DNA of 64,000 nt from assembly GCF_001625195.1 (NCBI RefSeq), contig NC_054390.1, positions 10,079,222-10,143,221 of the forward strand. The letters are read 5' to 3'. Both the position numbers and the translations under genes were made by a program. How positions within the stretch are numbered: position 1 is the first letter of the stretch; every line of letters begins with the position of its first letter. This document shows, in pieces, positions 24,431 to 35,452 of the stretch. The notes below the pieces were generated by a model, which was not told the origin of the DNA, did not search any database, and worked only from the letters and a program-made list of their open reading frames with translations. This DNA is from Drechmeria coniospora (taxonomy: Eukaryota > Ascomycota > Sordariomycetes > Hypocreales > Ophiocordycipitaceae).

Positions 24431-25369
24431 ATGTTCGGTGCTTCGCTTATCGCATTTGTGGCCCTTACTTACTGGCCTGGTGTCTACGGCGAACAATACC
24501 CCGGAAAGGTTCAGGAAATCCTCAATGGTCTCCGCAGCGGAAGTACCCAATTGATCTTTGATTCGACCGATGAAGGACCACATACGTATGAGTACAGCCA
24601 ACCCGAATCTCCTTGTTTCATGAAGTGGGCTTCATGCGAATGGGTTTACTTCAAACAACGGTTCAAGCTATCAGCAGCGACTGTCTATAACTTTACTGTA
24701 ATCGCTACAGACTTCGGCAGCACTAGTAGTCCTGACTACAACGCCAATACCAATCCATCCGACATTAGTCGAAACTCGGCCGTCGCAAAGTTCTCCCTTG
24801 TAGATTCCGACTCTACAACGACAGGCTGGAAAATTTCGACCAAAGTCTCGGGCGGTTTACAAGGCGGTCCAGCAGCTTTTAATATCAAAGTCGAAAACGA
24901 TCGCACAGAGGAAATTCATGGGGAGCATACCCAGTCGACTTCAAATACACAAGAGGAATGGTATACAGAGGACTGCCCACTAGGCTTCGACTGTGCTATT
25001 CGCAGGTACCTTTTTTACGTTTCAATTTCTGGATCTTGTAACGTCGAGCCTACTATCAATTGTGGCGGTGAGGAGGACGCATGCGAGTACCTAGATTCGT
25101 ATTATTATAAGAATCACCCATATAGGTTGGATTTCAAGCCTGCCTTCGCGTGCGACCAGTTTAAGTATTACGCTGGGAGACATTGTGGAAGGCGTGAATC
25201 TTGTACGGTTGAGAATGTCCAACTGGTGCGAGATGGTGGTATGCCATTGTCACATGTATGTTTTAGCAAAACTCCCCAGCAAGGTGCCCACAAGGGGGAG
25301 GATTCATGCTCACCAATTACATCTGGACATCGAGGTACCGGACGCCGTGCAATCCGGTTTGGTAGCTAA
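24431..25369 (+). CDS. Secreted cysteine-rich protein of unknown function
   Basis: A single 312-residue frame. The first 20 residues form a plausible signal peptide (hydrophobic ASLIAFVAL core, cleavage likely after VYG), so the product is predicted to be secreted. The mature part is acidic and Cys-rich, with spaced pairs such as CFMKWASC, CPLGFDC, GSC...INC, CGRRESC. A Ser/Thr-rich middle (about 90-175) with a GWKIST segment precedes the Cys-rich half. I do not recognise a named family; a small secreted effector-like or lectin-like fold is possible but unproven. The last 30 residues are low in hydrophobics and the stop lies 2 bp before the end of a Tc1 element, so the native C-terminus may be altered. 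No introns are needed. Confidence 0.72.
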   Translation: MFGASLIAFVALTYWPGVYGEQYPGKVQEILNGLRSGSTQLIFDSTDEGPHTYEYSQPESPCFMKWASCEWVYFKQRFKLSAATVYNFTVIATDFGSTSSPDYNANTNPSDISRNSAVAKFSLVDSDSTTTGWKISTKVSGGLQGGPAAFNIKVENDRTEEIHGEHTQSTSNTQEEWYTEDCPLGFDCAIRRYLFYVSISGSCNVEPTINCGGEEDACEYLDSYYYKNHPYRLDFKPAFACDQFKYYAGRHCGRRESCTVENVQLVRDGGMPLSHVCFSKTPQQGAHKGEDSCSPITSGHRGTGRRAIRFGS

Positions 25370-25371
25370 TC

Positions 25372-26390
25372 TACAGTAAGTAGCAAAAAGTATTTGCCCA
25401 CCCTCAAGTACTACATTCCTAGTCAATCTAACCTAACCTATTTCGCTAGTATCATAACAATCACTCACATACGCGTCAAACGTAATAAATATAGTCAATA
25501 TACTATCTTAAAGCCCAACTATAACAACAACTGTAACAATGCCTCGAGGTACAGAATTATTACTGCAAATGCGATTAAGGATTTGCGAGCTACGGTCCCT
25601 TCGTTACTTATTTAGGCAGATCCAAGCAGCCCATCCAGAAGTTAAGCTCTCAACAATCCGTTATACTTACCAAATTGAAGCAAAGCGAAAAGAATATATA
25701 TCCCAACCGCATTCCGGGCGCCCAAGGTCTCTTTCTGAAGAGGATTGCGATCAGATTTACGAAATCGTTACGCATTAAGATCCGCATATTAAAACAAACA
25801 ATCTTCTCGAAGCTATAAACCATAAAGTCAAAGCACGGGCCCTCCGTATGATCTTACGCGAAATGGGTAGGCGAAAATGGCTCCAACGGCGCCGCCCGCA
25901 TCTAACAGATCGGTATACCTCTCTCCGGCTTGGATGGGCAAATAGATATCGAAATCAAGACTGGAAGAATGTTGGTTGGAGCGATAAAGTCTATTGTTAA
26001 ACGGAGTGCCGGCGCAAGGCCAACATGGACCTTCGTACGGCCGGCAGATCAACTTACTGCTTACGATATCTTCGAACATTATACAAAGGGCGTAAAGCAG
26101 ATGTTTTGGGCTGCCTTCCGATATAACGAACGAACGGATCTTATTCCTCTTAACGGCCGAGTCGATAGTTTCATTATCTTCGAGCTCTATAACTCCTTTC
26201 TATTCTCATTTTTACGGCCTACAGATATCTTTATGTAAGATAATGCACTAGTCCATACAGCTGGAATTATACAAGGCCTATTGGAATACGAAGGGATTAA
26301 CCTAATGATCTGGCCGCCTTTCTCGCTAGACCTTAATCCAATAGAGAATCTATGGGTATTAATGAAGGCAGAAATTTATTGTTAGTACCT
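25372..26390 (+). pseudogene. Tc1/mariner (DD34E) element, truncated and frameshifted
   Basis: The left end reads TA followed by CAGTAAGTAGCAAAAAGTAT, typical of fungal Tc1 inverted repeats. The transposase begins at ATG 25539 with a helix-turn-helix region and GRPRSLSEED, then NVGWSDK (the first catalytic Asp box, where WSDE is usual), WTFVRPADQ, MFWAAF, DNALVHTA and DLNPIENLW. There are 34 residues between the DNA-box Asp and the final Glu, so it is DD34E. The frame is broken by a stop after codon 79, at least one frameshift near 25985-26010 and further stops. No right inverted repeat was found after 26390, so the element is 3'-truncated. Confidence 0.88.
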
Positions 26391-26484
26391 CCCCTTTTCT
26401 TGTATTTAGTTTTTGCTTAGGTTGGGGTTCGGTTGTATTCTAGAGTCGTTGGGCTAGCTGTAATATCCCCTCCCGGGTACAGTC

Positions 26485-26682
26485 TGTCACGATGCGGGCT
26501 AGCAGGAAGGCAGCATATACAAAGACTATAGAATTTTCGAACTAGAGAGGAGAAAAAAGGAAGAGAACGATGAGTGGGAATTGGGGAAGCTATGTACATA
26601 GGGTGGTTGCTGTGCATCACGTGATACGTGATGCAGAATGTAGGGTAGGCGAGAAAAGACATCGATATACGATATCGTTATA
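26485..26682 (+). repeat. 198-bp short LTR-like element, copy 3 (LTR-G)
   Basis: Same orientation as 19534-19727, with exact target duplication CAGTC (26480-26484, 26683-26687). It lies just beyond the truncated Tc1 element. The right end is mutated to TTATA. Confidence 0.88.
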
Positions 26683-26837
26683 CAGTCCTCAATATTCTTA
26701 TATAGGTTAATCTAATATTATAGTTCCAGTAGTAGCTTACTAAAGTAAGTATACGCCCGTTCGGATTCTAGTACTCTTTTAAAATAGTTTTTGATTAAAT
26801 CTAGGTAGAGGCTAAATTCCGTTAGTAACTAGTATTA

Positions 26838-27189
26838 AAGTACTGGTATTTATACTAGTAAGATTACCCCAATCGGATACTAATGATTGATTGAATCGAT
26901 GCCCGCTCCTCCCCTGTCTTCGTTGGGTCAGGCAGGGTATATCCCATTATTCTAGTCTATATACAGAAACTGTGTCCTTATTCCAAGTAGACTCGTAAAC
27001 AGACTCGTCAACCGACTCGTATGATTTAGACTTACAGTAATCCACTGTAAGCTGGGTCTACTGTATAGTAATCCACTGTAGCTGGGTCCACTGTATAGTA
27101 ATCCACTGTGGCTGGGTCCACTGTATAGTAATCTACTGTGGCTGGTAGTATATCTATTATTACACTGTGTAAAAGCCGATCTTCTGACA
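26838..27189. repeat. Copia LTR tip fused to a 5'-truncated LTR-C with 30-bp tandem repeats
   Basis: 26838-26881 matches the first about 45 bp of the copia LTR. From about 26884 the sequence is LTR-C interior, ending CTTCTGACA at 27189. Within it (about 27040-27150) a 30-bp unit (agtaatccactgt and gctgggtccactgtat) is repeated nearly four times, whereas other LTR-C copies have one. Confidence 0.75.
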
Positions 27190-27346
27190 GATATCAGAGA
27201 TCCGTTGGATTAACGGGAGCGACAACCCAGCCGATGCAATAACAAAGGTACAACTAAATCGAATACTGGAACGGCTTGTATCTCGAAGGTTGGGTCGATA
27301 GGGAGTAAGAAGCAAGTAGGAGTTTCAGGACATTTTAAGAGCTGCC

Positions 27347-27542
27347 TGTGTGTGTATATATTGACCTAGGCAAGTCGGTGCGTAGGCAGAGAGACCTAAA
27401 CTATAATTACGTAATCACACTACGTTTTATTACAGAGGGATAGTAGGTCGCGTTACTGCAACCTCTTTTTCCTCTCTTCATACCAAATTGAATTATTGAA
27501 CGAGATCTCTTGTTACCAGTTTCCCCCAGAACCTAACCAACA
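27347..27542 (+). repeat. LTR-B copy, long subtype
   Basis: 196 bp from TGTGTGTGTATATATTGACC to ACCTAACCAACA. The flanks do not match (CTGCC and CTATT), so the site was rearranged or is old. The hairpin arms are decayed here. Confidence 0.78.
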
Positions 27543-27666
27543 CTATTCGTAATACATGGCAGGATATGCTAGTTAGTACCTTCTCGTGCAATTTCCAAGA
27601 AAGACATTTGGAAGTATACTAGACGGACTAGGGAATCAATCATGATGTTGGTAACAGTAGAATAGG

Positions 27667-28400
27667 TGTCAGAAGTTTAATAATAAGAATGCAATAACTT
27701 CTGATACTGTCGAACGGATTGTAGATACGAATGTACAGATTTTATCTTGGTTGATTGATTGATTGTGTAATGGACGAGTCCGTCTGAGAGACAGTTAGGT
27801 AAGCAAGAGCCCCTCGTTCAATTGTGAGGTTGTATTCAAGACTAAAGCTTGTCCTTTGTTGGTTCGGTTCTGGGGGATACTGGTAACACAAGATCTCTTT
27901 TCAATGGATTCAATTTGGTACGAAAGGAGGGAAAAGAGGCTGTACCTGTGCGGCTACTTTTATCCTCTCCGTAATCGTGCGCCACACGATTACGTGATCC
28001 TAGTCTACTATTAGTTACTATATACACGCAACACACATCCTTCTTCCAAGCTTTTACGATTCTCTGCCCTTTGTAGCCGCTCAATTGCAAGGGCAGACCT
28101 AAGAGAGTAGAGTCTGTCCTACCTCCCGGCCTAGCCGAGCTTTACCCTTGCGTCTAGCCTTGTAGATTGGTTCATCCCTTCTTCTCCCTCCGTATCAGTA
28201 GGGTAAGGTAGGGTACATACTACTATTCTAGTTTACATATAGAGATCGTGTCCTTATTCCAAACAGACTTGCATGATTTAAACTTATTGTAGTCCAATGT
28301 GGCTGGTATTTAATCCGCTACACCATTTTTAGTGTACTACTACAGCGTAACTAGTAGGAATTCATATTTATTTTATTGTATAACAGCCGATCTTCTCACA
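27667..28400. repeat. LTR-C copy with nested insertions
   Basis: Ends TGTCAGAAG and CTTCTCACA are inverted repeats with one mismatch, flanked by exact ATAGG (27662-27666, 28401-28405). Without its insertions it is about 330 bp. It contains the family words tgtccttattccaaacagac and cagccgatcttct. Confidence 0.82.
27857..28037 (-). repeat. LTR-B copy, nested
   Basis: 181 bp, inverted relative to 33939-34120, exact duplication TCCTT (27852-27856, 28038-28042). The hairpin cgtaatcgtg/cacgattacg is perfect in this copy. Confidence 0.87.
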
Positions 28401-28708
28401 ATAGGTGCCAGTTAGTACAGTTAGTAACTGGGTAAGAATTGGGAATATTTCACTGTATGCGATGCAACTGTAATAACAAGTAAGCGATTATAATGTATGG
28501 GGTACGATTACAAAAAACGCAGTGGGATTTTTTGAATGGATCTAACCAAAGGCTAGTACTTATTTAAGGTTACAGCCATGTTGCAGCCGCCGGTATAGGT
28601 CCAACCGATCAGTAAAGGAGTAATACTGTATGCCCACCTTATAGGATTGTACCAAAAAAATAAGGTTGAATAACCTACCTAGTTAGCTAGAAGTATATAT
28701 AAGGGATA

Positions 28709-28905
28709 TGTGTATTATATATTGACCAAGGCAGGTCACTACATAGGCAAAGTGACCTAGACTAGGGTTACGTAATCGCACGGGATGCGATTACGTAGGG
28801 GATAAGTAGGTCGCGTTACTGCAACCTCCTTTTCCTCCCTTCGTACCAAATTGAATTATTGGAAGAGTTCTCTTGTTACTAGTTTCCCCCAGAACCGAAC
28901 CAACA
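28709..28905 (+). repeat. LTR-B copy, long subtype
   Basis: 197 bp from TGTGTATTATATATTGACC to GAACCGAACCAACA. Flanks GGATA and GGAGA match at four of five bases. Its hairpin (28769-28797) has a 12-bp stem with CA/TG where other copies have TG/CA. Confidence 0.82.
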
Positions 28906-29359
28906 GGAGATATGATTCCCACACACTTGAACAAGACAAGGATTTCAATAAGTCTTATCCATGTTCCAAATAAGTGATTATCTTATTGATAGATCGTTGT
29001 CGAGATATTATCCTTCTACCATTCGGTAGTAAGCAATCAGTACATTCAATCTGTTGGTCCCTTAGTACGCTTGCCTATTGTATTCTGTATCAGTTGCGCT
29101 AGTGCACTTCTATTTGTATGTCCTAGCCGTCGATGCCAAGTAGTGCAGTTGCTGCTTGGAATTTTTGCGGCTCCTTCAAAGATATAAATAGGGTTGTATA
29201 TGCAGGGGCCCGACTACTAGTAGCGGTATGATATCTGCAACTAGCAGGGTTATTACTACTAGTAGTAGAGTCGCTATGGCTCAGGCTCACGCTCTCCAAG
29301 TACTTACCGACACTCTGTGCGTCGGAAGGCACATTTCGAACCCTTATACTGCTTGCCAA
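28906..29359. other. Downstream region of the beta-lactamase-like gene
   Basis: Short frames of no recognised type. 29215-29275 contains TAGTAGTA-rich words like those in copia LTRs, possibly a small LTR remnant. Confidence 0.3.
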
Positions 29360-30665
29360 CTAGCCAAACGTCTTCCAAGCGTCATACAAAAACCGAACCG
29401 CAAGATTGTGTGCTTTTACATCGTAGCCGGGCAGCAACTGGGTAACGAAAAGCATCATACGCCCCTTTTCGCGATTCATAGTCCAGATGATATTGGGATT
29501 CCCTTCAAATGCAACAGTCCCTTTAGGGATGCCTGATCCTGGGATGGTATTATCCTCTTCAATAAGTACGCCCGCCGCGGTCCAGTTAATGGCCGGAGAT
29601 GGTTTTAATGCCCATGATACCTTATGGGACACGTCCTGTTCGAGGGGGAGCAGGAAGCCATAGTTTGTAGTTTCGGCCAGCAGCGACTGGTGTGCATGGC
29701 TACCGGGAGTCAACTGCGGCGTGAAAAGCAAATCACGGTGTTCTTGGCGCTGTAGCAGCTTGCAATCCGGCGACATAATATCGCTAAAGAGCCGGGAAAT
29801 ATCGGATACACTGCAGGTCAGGCCATATGTGTCCTTGTCACGGGCCATGAGGCAGGCTTTGCCGTCCGTCGTAGAGGCATTTGCCTTACGCTCTACCATC
29901 TGTAGGCGACGCTTCCAGACATGCGGCACAAGTTTCGGTAGGTAGGTAGAAGCGGTCATGCCAAGTACACTGAAGATATAGTGGTCGATGTACTGGACGA
30001 ACGAATCCTTATCGCCAACCCGCTCGACGAGTAGCTGTACGCAATAGACACTCCATCCGTACTCAAAGCCCTCACCGGGCTCAAAGACGAGGTGCGTAAA
30101 TTGACTCTTGACTAAGGGATGGGCGTTATCGGGAAATTCCAGTGGTGGTACTCTATCCTCGCTGCCAAACCGTTCTTGGTACGTATCGGGGGTGCCCATA
30201 CCACTCATATTCAAGAGTAGATCGCGCAGTGTAACGCCGCGGATTGGGGAGCGTAGCCGTATTTTTTCATCAATCTTCTCGACGAGCAGGCATTTCTCAA
30301 TCTCAGGAACATGTTTGCTAATCGGCTCGTCGAGCATCAAAATACCGCGTTCGACCAATTGCAAGGCCGCGATATTAGTGAGGAACTTGCCAGCCGAGGT
30401 GAGCGATATAGTGCAATCAGGATCCAAGGGCGGCGAGTCGGTATCAAGTAATTGACGTCCAGCAGCATGTCGGTATAAGAAGTTTCCTGCCCATATCCAA
30501 CAGGATGAATTAGATCCCCTCTTATTATAGCCCCATACGCATTTCAGCACTCGCAAGGAAAAGCTCTGTCTCACCTTTGTTGTCAATAACTATAGCAACG
30601 GCACCCAGCAAGTCCCTATTACCAAGATTTGTTGCTTTGGCCAACTCGGCTTCAAACGCTTCCAT
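29360..30665 (-). CDS. Beta-lactamase/transpeptidase-fold protein (LovD/EstB-like)
   Basis: Two exons: 30665-30575 (ATG at 30665) and 30486-29360, with an 88-bp GT-AG intron (30574-30487). Splicing gives 405 residues and restores the conserved NKGNFLYRHAAGRQLLD segment; without it the long frame has an unrelated N-terminus. The Ser-x-x-Lys box is S61-A-G-K64, followed by ALQLVERGIL and DEPISKHVPEIE; the conserved Tyr is likely Y173 in GFEYGW. The C-terminus (LAVRFLYDAWKTFG) is typical of fungal members. The family covers serine hydrolases and acyltransferases such as LovD, as well as class C beta-lactamases; the substrate cannot be told. There is no clear signal peptide, so a cytosolic enzyme is likely. 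The frame is intact despite flanking transposons. No biosynthetic neighbours are seen. Confidence 0.88.
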
Positions 30666-31679
30666 TGCATGCAGTATTGACGTCTTTCGGTGGGCAGCAA
30701 ACAGAGGGTTCGATAGGAGGAAACACTACGAAGAAAACCTCTAAATGATCTTAATATACTATACCTGAGCCAGAGTAGGAAAGATAGTTTTGACTGGGCA
30801 TAGATGATGTTTGTCTACTGCGGGGAACCTTTAACGTCATCGGTCAGCGCTAATTTCTCACGTCATACGAATTTAGTCCTATGGAATTAGTGGAAATACA
30901 GCTACTGTACTCTGTACAACGTGCTTTTGGTATATTATCGATAGTAGCAGCTTGTGTACTGCCGTCGTAAGTGCGTGCGTTTGCCCTTTCGTCTCCAGCG
31001 CGCTCACCACCTCGTCCATATGCTTCCTTTGCACTGCCGATTCTTCGATTACATCCGACGGTACGCTCGGCTCGTCCGTCTACCGCGTGAAATGCCGCCC
31101 GGGCATATGTACCACCCTGTAATAGTACGCCATACGCTGCTTCGTCGTATTGAAGTAATAATTGGCTAGCGTTGTGTTGTTCTTGAATGCGTGCAACCCC
31201 TCTCCATCCCAACGCGCTATCGTAGAACTAATTGAGCATGGCAGCCCTGATAGGCGTTATCTGCCTCTCCAGCGAGGCATCGCTGCAGCGTACATACGCA
31301 TTCCAGAGAACAGTCTCGGTAGCCTCCACGAGGTAACGTAATATCGCATTATTATCATCGCCCTCACGCTTGCCTTTACGCTTCTTCGGGGGCAGTGCCA
31401 ATAATAACTTAGTCTCCCTTTGCGCTAGTCCATCCAGATGGGCGGGTAAGCCTGTAAATCGGAGCCATGGTATGCTTGCGCTTTTGTTATTTCACCGAAG
31501 CCAACCACTCTCCCCGCCTGCTCATACAGGTCATTTGCCGCCTCTCGGATATCGAATCGTAGCTTGTCCAGCATTGCTGCGTCCGACCCTACTAAGCCAT
31601 GGCCCGAGTCGCTTTCTGGCTGTACTTTCGTCGAGTCTACTATAAAGTATTTCATTATGCCCTTAATAAGGGCTGTAAC
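30666..31679 (-). pseudogene. Unrecognised, frameshifted coding remnant
   Basis: Minus-strand frames at 31778-31425 and 31212-30850, joined by an open stretch in another frame between about 31430 and 31230, read as one interrupted protein (VDSTKVQPESDSGHG, LPPKKRKGKREGDD, LWNAYVRCSDASLE). I do not recognise the family. Two or more frame changes and a TAG near 31230 suggest a pseudogene, possibly of a transposon protein. Confidence 0.35.
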
Positions 31680-31745
31680 TGTGTGTATATATTGACCAAG
31701 GCTAGTTGGTGCATAGGCAGAGCAGAGGGACCTAGGGGATCCTAT
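31680..31745 (+). repeat. LTR-B fragment, 5' tip
   Basis: TGTGTGTATATATTGACCAA followed by the long-subtype consensus, lost after about 31745. Confidence 0.6.
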
Positions 31746-31922
31746 AGGCGTACGGGTACCCGTGCATCTAAGTAACATTACTATAATATTATATAAGCGC
31801 TATTTACTACTAGTAATTGAGTTCGCTGGAGTACAGTACTATATGCAGTTGGGTATTTTATGATACATTACGGAAGGTTGAAGAGCTGCAGAAGCTACTT
31901 CACAACAACTACTTACCTGGTT

Positions 31923-32204
31923 TTACTGGTCTATTTTCTCAATCTTGTAGTCTCCCTTGCGTACATACAGTAAGGGCCCTACAAGAATAAAATCAAGCCC
32001 TTTATTTACAGCTCTTCTATATACAGTTGTTACGGAGTTACTACAGTAGGCAGCTGCTCTAGGAATCTTAATGAAGTTTATTAAAAGACTTGAAGAGGGA
32101 AAGGAATGCTTGTCCGTTAGGGCTTCCTTTCTATGTGTGTCCTTTGGGTGGGTCTGTTGTCCCCCTTGTCTTATGTCATCCAGTCGGGCTTCGCCGAATA
32201 CCAT
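31923..32204 (-). pseudogene. Possible helix-turn-helix transposase N-terminus remnant
   Basis: A 93-codon frame containing IPRAAAYCSNSVTTVYRRA, which resembles the DNA-binding helices at the start of fungal Tc1-type transposases. No catalytic boxes follow. The assignment is tentative. Confidence 0.35.
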
Positions 32205-33084
32205 AGCATGTATCTTTTTGTACTTATTGCATTGGCGCTAAAGTTTTATAGCAGGGCCACTAGACGAAAAGTCGTGTGAATAGCGAAAACGGTTCGTATA
32301 ATTAGGAATACTCTTACGGGATGTTGACCTTACTCTCCAGTTTTGGCTCGTTCGCCTTTACGGAAAGTTGATCTTGAACGTAAACTATATGAACCATTGC
32401 TAAGCTGGCAGGGGGTATCAAGACCCAAATCCAGGGACTGCGCATGATTTCTGCTGTATAAGGTTCTATTGAGATTCGATAGGGGCAAAGGATGCTGCTA
32501 CTTAGTTTATGAATTTCCGATGCAGCAAACTTGAATAACGAGAAGGGGGCAGTTATATACACTTTTTCGATAGAGTTAATGCTACGGTTGTTGTTTTCAT
32601 TCTTGGTCTAGACGAGTCTAGACTTGAGTGTAAAGATATTATACGAGGTACGGCAGCGAGTTCTGCTTCCAAGCGGTACTACGTACTGCACGTGGATCCA
32701 TTACAATTCCGATATACAGTACTGTAGTCTGAATATAGGGTATGTAACGCCTCGTATTCTTGTTTAATTTAGCGACGTCCTTTACCAAGAGCTAGCTCTA
32801 GTTGTAAAAGTAAAGATAGAACAGATTATTAGTTGATTTTCGAACCGATTTTAATTATCTCAACGTCCTGTTAGAGAAGAAAAACTGTATTTCTTTTAGT
32901 TGCAATAAACTCGAACCCTGCGCAATATTCTGCTACAATTTCCGTTCTCGCTCTGCTTGTACTCGTATAGCATGCCTGGATTGCGGTTATTACCGAGTCA
33001 TGTAGAATGCCTGTAGATTATCTCTACACGAGAAATTACACTTTGATGGACTGGGCAATTGAGCTATTACGTTATTGTATATAC
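32205..33084. other. Unassigned AT-rich stretch
   Basis: An 82-codon minus frame (32314-32562) is the only sizeable frame and is not recognised. Confidence 0.3.
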
Positions 33085-33560
33085 TATCTCTTGCAATTAA
33101 TGCGCAAGAAGTAGGGTAGCAGAAGTATATCGCACGGACCAGAGAATCAATTACGCTGTTAGTAACAGTAAAATGGGCACCAGTTAGTAACTGGGCAAGG
33201 GTGCAAATTTAGTTTTGTCGAATTGTACAAACGAGAGCGATTATTCTATTCAATAAAGTACAAGGGAAATGTGCACATTTATGAATACATAGTAGTACCT
33301 TAATGGCCACGTATATATAGATCAAGGTTACAGCCACCGTTACACTATATGCGTAGACTTGTCCTGTCAGATTAAGTAGACAGTCGATCGTACCATATAG
33401 TAGTTTGACGGTTCCATTGCATAATAGGTAGATTGCCTGTTTAATCGTACCATAAGTCACCTGTTTGGTCAGCCTTGTATTATAGTTGAAATTGCTAGCA
33501 GTAGTACTGCTGGCTAGCAACGGCTAGTAGCGGTTGAGAGGATAGCAATTAGTATTCCAA
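33085..33560 (-). repeat. Solo LTR-E, diverged
   Basis: Reverse-oriented relative to 15488-16200, with shared blocks (cttgcaatta, cgcacggaccagagaatcaa, cagttagtaactgggca). It includes short repeats with gattgcctgttt and cgtaccataagtc that recur at 56860-56960. The right end is truncated. Confidence 0.65.
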
Positions 33561-33733
33561 TTCAGAGTATTCCTCCATCTTGTGTCCCATATCGAGCTAA
33601 GCCCGATACCATAACACAAAGGCTCTTGACTTTGCTGTCCGAGATGGCCTAGTTAACGTAACTCGGCTAGATTTTCTATCATTAATCCAAGAAGTTCGAA
33701 AACAAGCATCTAAACACACTACAATACTACTAT

Positions 33734-34228
33734 TGTCAGAAGTTTGGTAAATAAAATACAATAACTTCTGCTACTGTCGAACGGACTGGAGATACGAATG
33801 TATGGATGAATCTTGATTGAGTGAATCGATTGTCCCCCTCCCGTCTTCGTTGGGTAAGGTAGGGTATATCCTATTATTCTAGTTTACATATATAGACTGT
33901 GTCCTTATTCCAAACAGATTTGTAAACTCGTATGATTTTGTGTGTTGTGTGTATATAGTGACCAATAGTAGACTAGGATCACGTAATCGTGTGGCGCACG
34001 ATTACGGAGAGGATAAAAGTAGCCGCATGAGTGCAGCCTCTTTCCCTCCTTTTGTACCAAATTGAATCCATTGAAAGAGATCTCTTGTTATTACCAGTTT
34101 CCCCCAGAACCGAACCAACAGATTTAGACTTATTTTCGTCCAATGTGGCTAGCATTATATCCACCATATACAGTGTAACTAATATGAATTCATACTTATT
34201 ATACTGTTTAACAGCCGATCTTCTGACA
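33734..34228. repeat. LTR-C copy carrying a nested LTR-B
   Basis: Ends TGTCAGAAG and CTTCTGACA are perfect inverted 9-mers. Flanks ACTAT and GCTAT match at four of five. Removing the nested LTR-B and one duplication leaves about 308 bp. Confidence 0.83.
33939..34120 (+). repeat. LTR-B copy, nested in LTR-C
   Basis: 182 bp from TGTGTGTTGTGTG to GAACCGAACCAACA with exact duplication GATTT (33934-33938, 34121-34125). The empty target (cgtatgatttagactta) is visible in other LTR-C copies at about 27019 and 59775. Confidence 0.9.
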
Positions 34229-34233
34229 GCTAT

Positions 34234-35452
34234 CGGCATTTAAAAAGACTGGTATCAATCCATTGGATCCTCAGCTAGTTATTCTTACTTTCTAGTGGGG
34301 AATAATATCCGAGGAAAACGAAATCTCTACTGCAAAATACCCGAGATTTGCGCAGTCCTATTAAGGCTTGTTGCCCCGCGGCGCTTTTGGAGCGTATTGA
34401 CACCCTTGACAAGAATACCCTTTGCGGTCACCGTGTAGCCTTTGCCTGCATGCCGCCGGTTGACAGTCTTGATGAATAAAGCATCAGTGCCTTACCCAAG
34501 CTCCTCCTCGACGTCAAATGGACAAAGAATACGCTCCGGATATACTGTCTCGCTTACCCTCGACTGCTATGTCTATCCCGAACCGCACTTCCCCCCTCTT
34601 CGCCCGCACAATGCACTATCGGCCAACAGTTTTCTCGTCGCCGACAACAGACATATTACTGTACCTCTGATGGCTGGATTCTAGTATAGCTATTCCGATC
34701 GATTCCTCGAACACTAGCAAAGGTTTTCCCAGAGATTACACCGTTGACTACCCGCTCATCACCCGCCGCCGACAGAGGACTGTGTCAATAGTCGCACATA
34801 TAAATATGCTTGGAATACCGTAAGAGGAAATGCTGCTGTGGGATATTGCGCACCGACGGCTAGAATTTAATGAGCAGGTCTGTTGCATCAATAACTTGCA
34901 AGTAGTTGAATGTGTCGACGGCCAACTCAGGGGCTCCGAGGTCCCGTGATGTGACGGGTAGATTGTGAGTACATGTATGAATGTTGCAAGCTGCTGGGTC
35001 ATCCAGGACCTGGCGCTGCCAACTGGGATGGTGCACACGAGGCAATGATCCGAGGCATGTGATTGTTCCAAGGCGTGCTTCATGAGCTCGAATGATACAA
35101 CCAGTAGCCAACACTATTATATATGCTATTCTACTCAGGTTTTTGATACTCAGCATAAATCAGTCACTTTTAAGCATTTACAATGTCTTCCAAGCGGAAC
35201 TGACTAACTTCACGATAATGCTGCTCAATTGTCACACAATACGCTTTGGTCTTCAATAGGAGCATATGTATTAACAGGTGAAATAGCCTTTATTCTTCTA
35301 CAAAAGAGATTCTGGCCATTGTGCCTTTTTCTAGTAAGCATTCTGCTCAGATACAGTAGCCTCTTTCAATAAGCTTTATATCTATTATAGTTATGCTGGG
35401 ACTATTCTTAATCCGAGTCTTTATATATCCAATTGTATAATTAGTACAATCA
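34234..35452. other. Coding-like remnant and 3' flank of the wall-protein gene
   Basis: The plus strand at about 34490-34950 reads as a discontinuous protein-like sequence (HYRPTVFSSPTTDILLYL, WDIAHRRLEFNEQVCC) with stops. I do not recognise it. A 98-codon minus frame (34860-35156) overlaps it. Probably a decayed gene. Confidence 0.3.

Larger units (their letters stand above)
27590..28440. repeat. LTR-E fragment interrupted by nested LTR-C, element D and LTR-B
   Basis: The outermost layer is a copia-like LTR-E fragment (27590-27666 and 28401-28440), recognised by comparison with 33121-33210. It is split by LTR-C at 27667-28400 with duplication ATAGG. LTR-C is split by element D at 27766-28164 with GATTG flanks, and D is split by an inverted LTR-B at 27857-28037 with duplication TCCTT. 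The order of insertion can be read from the nesting. Confidence 0.82.

Noticed and set aside
25371..26687. LTR-G copy 3 as the right inverted repeat of the Tc1 element
   Set aside because: It does not match the left Tc1 end, and it has TG...CA-type ends with its own CAGTC duplication.
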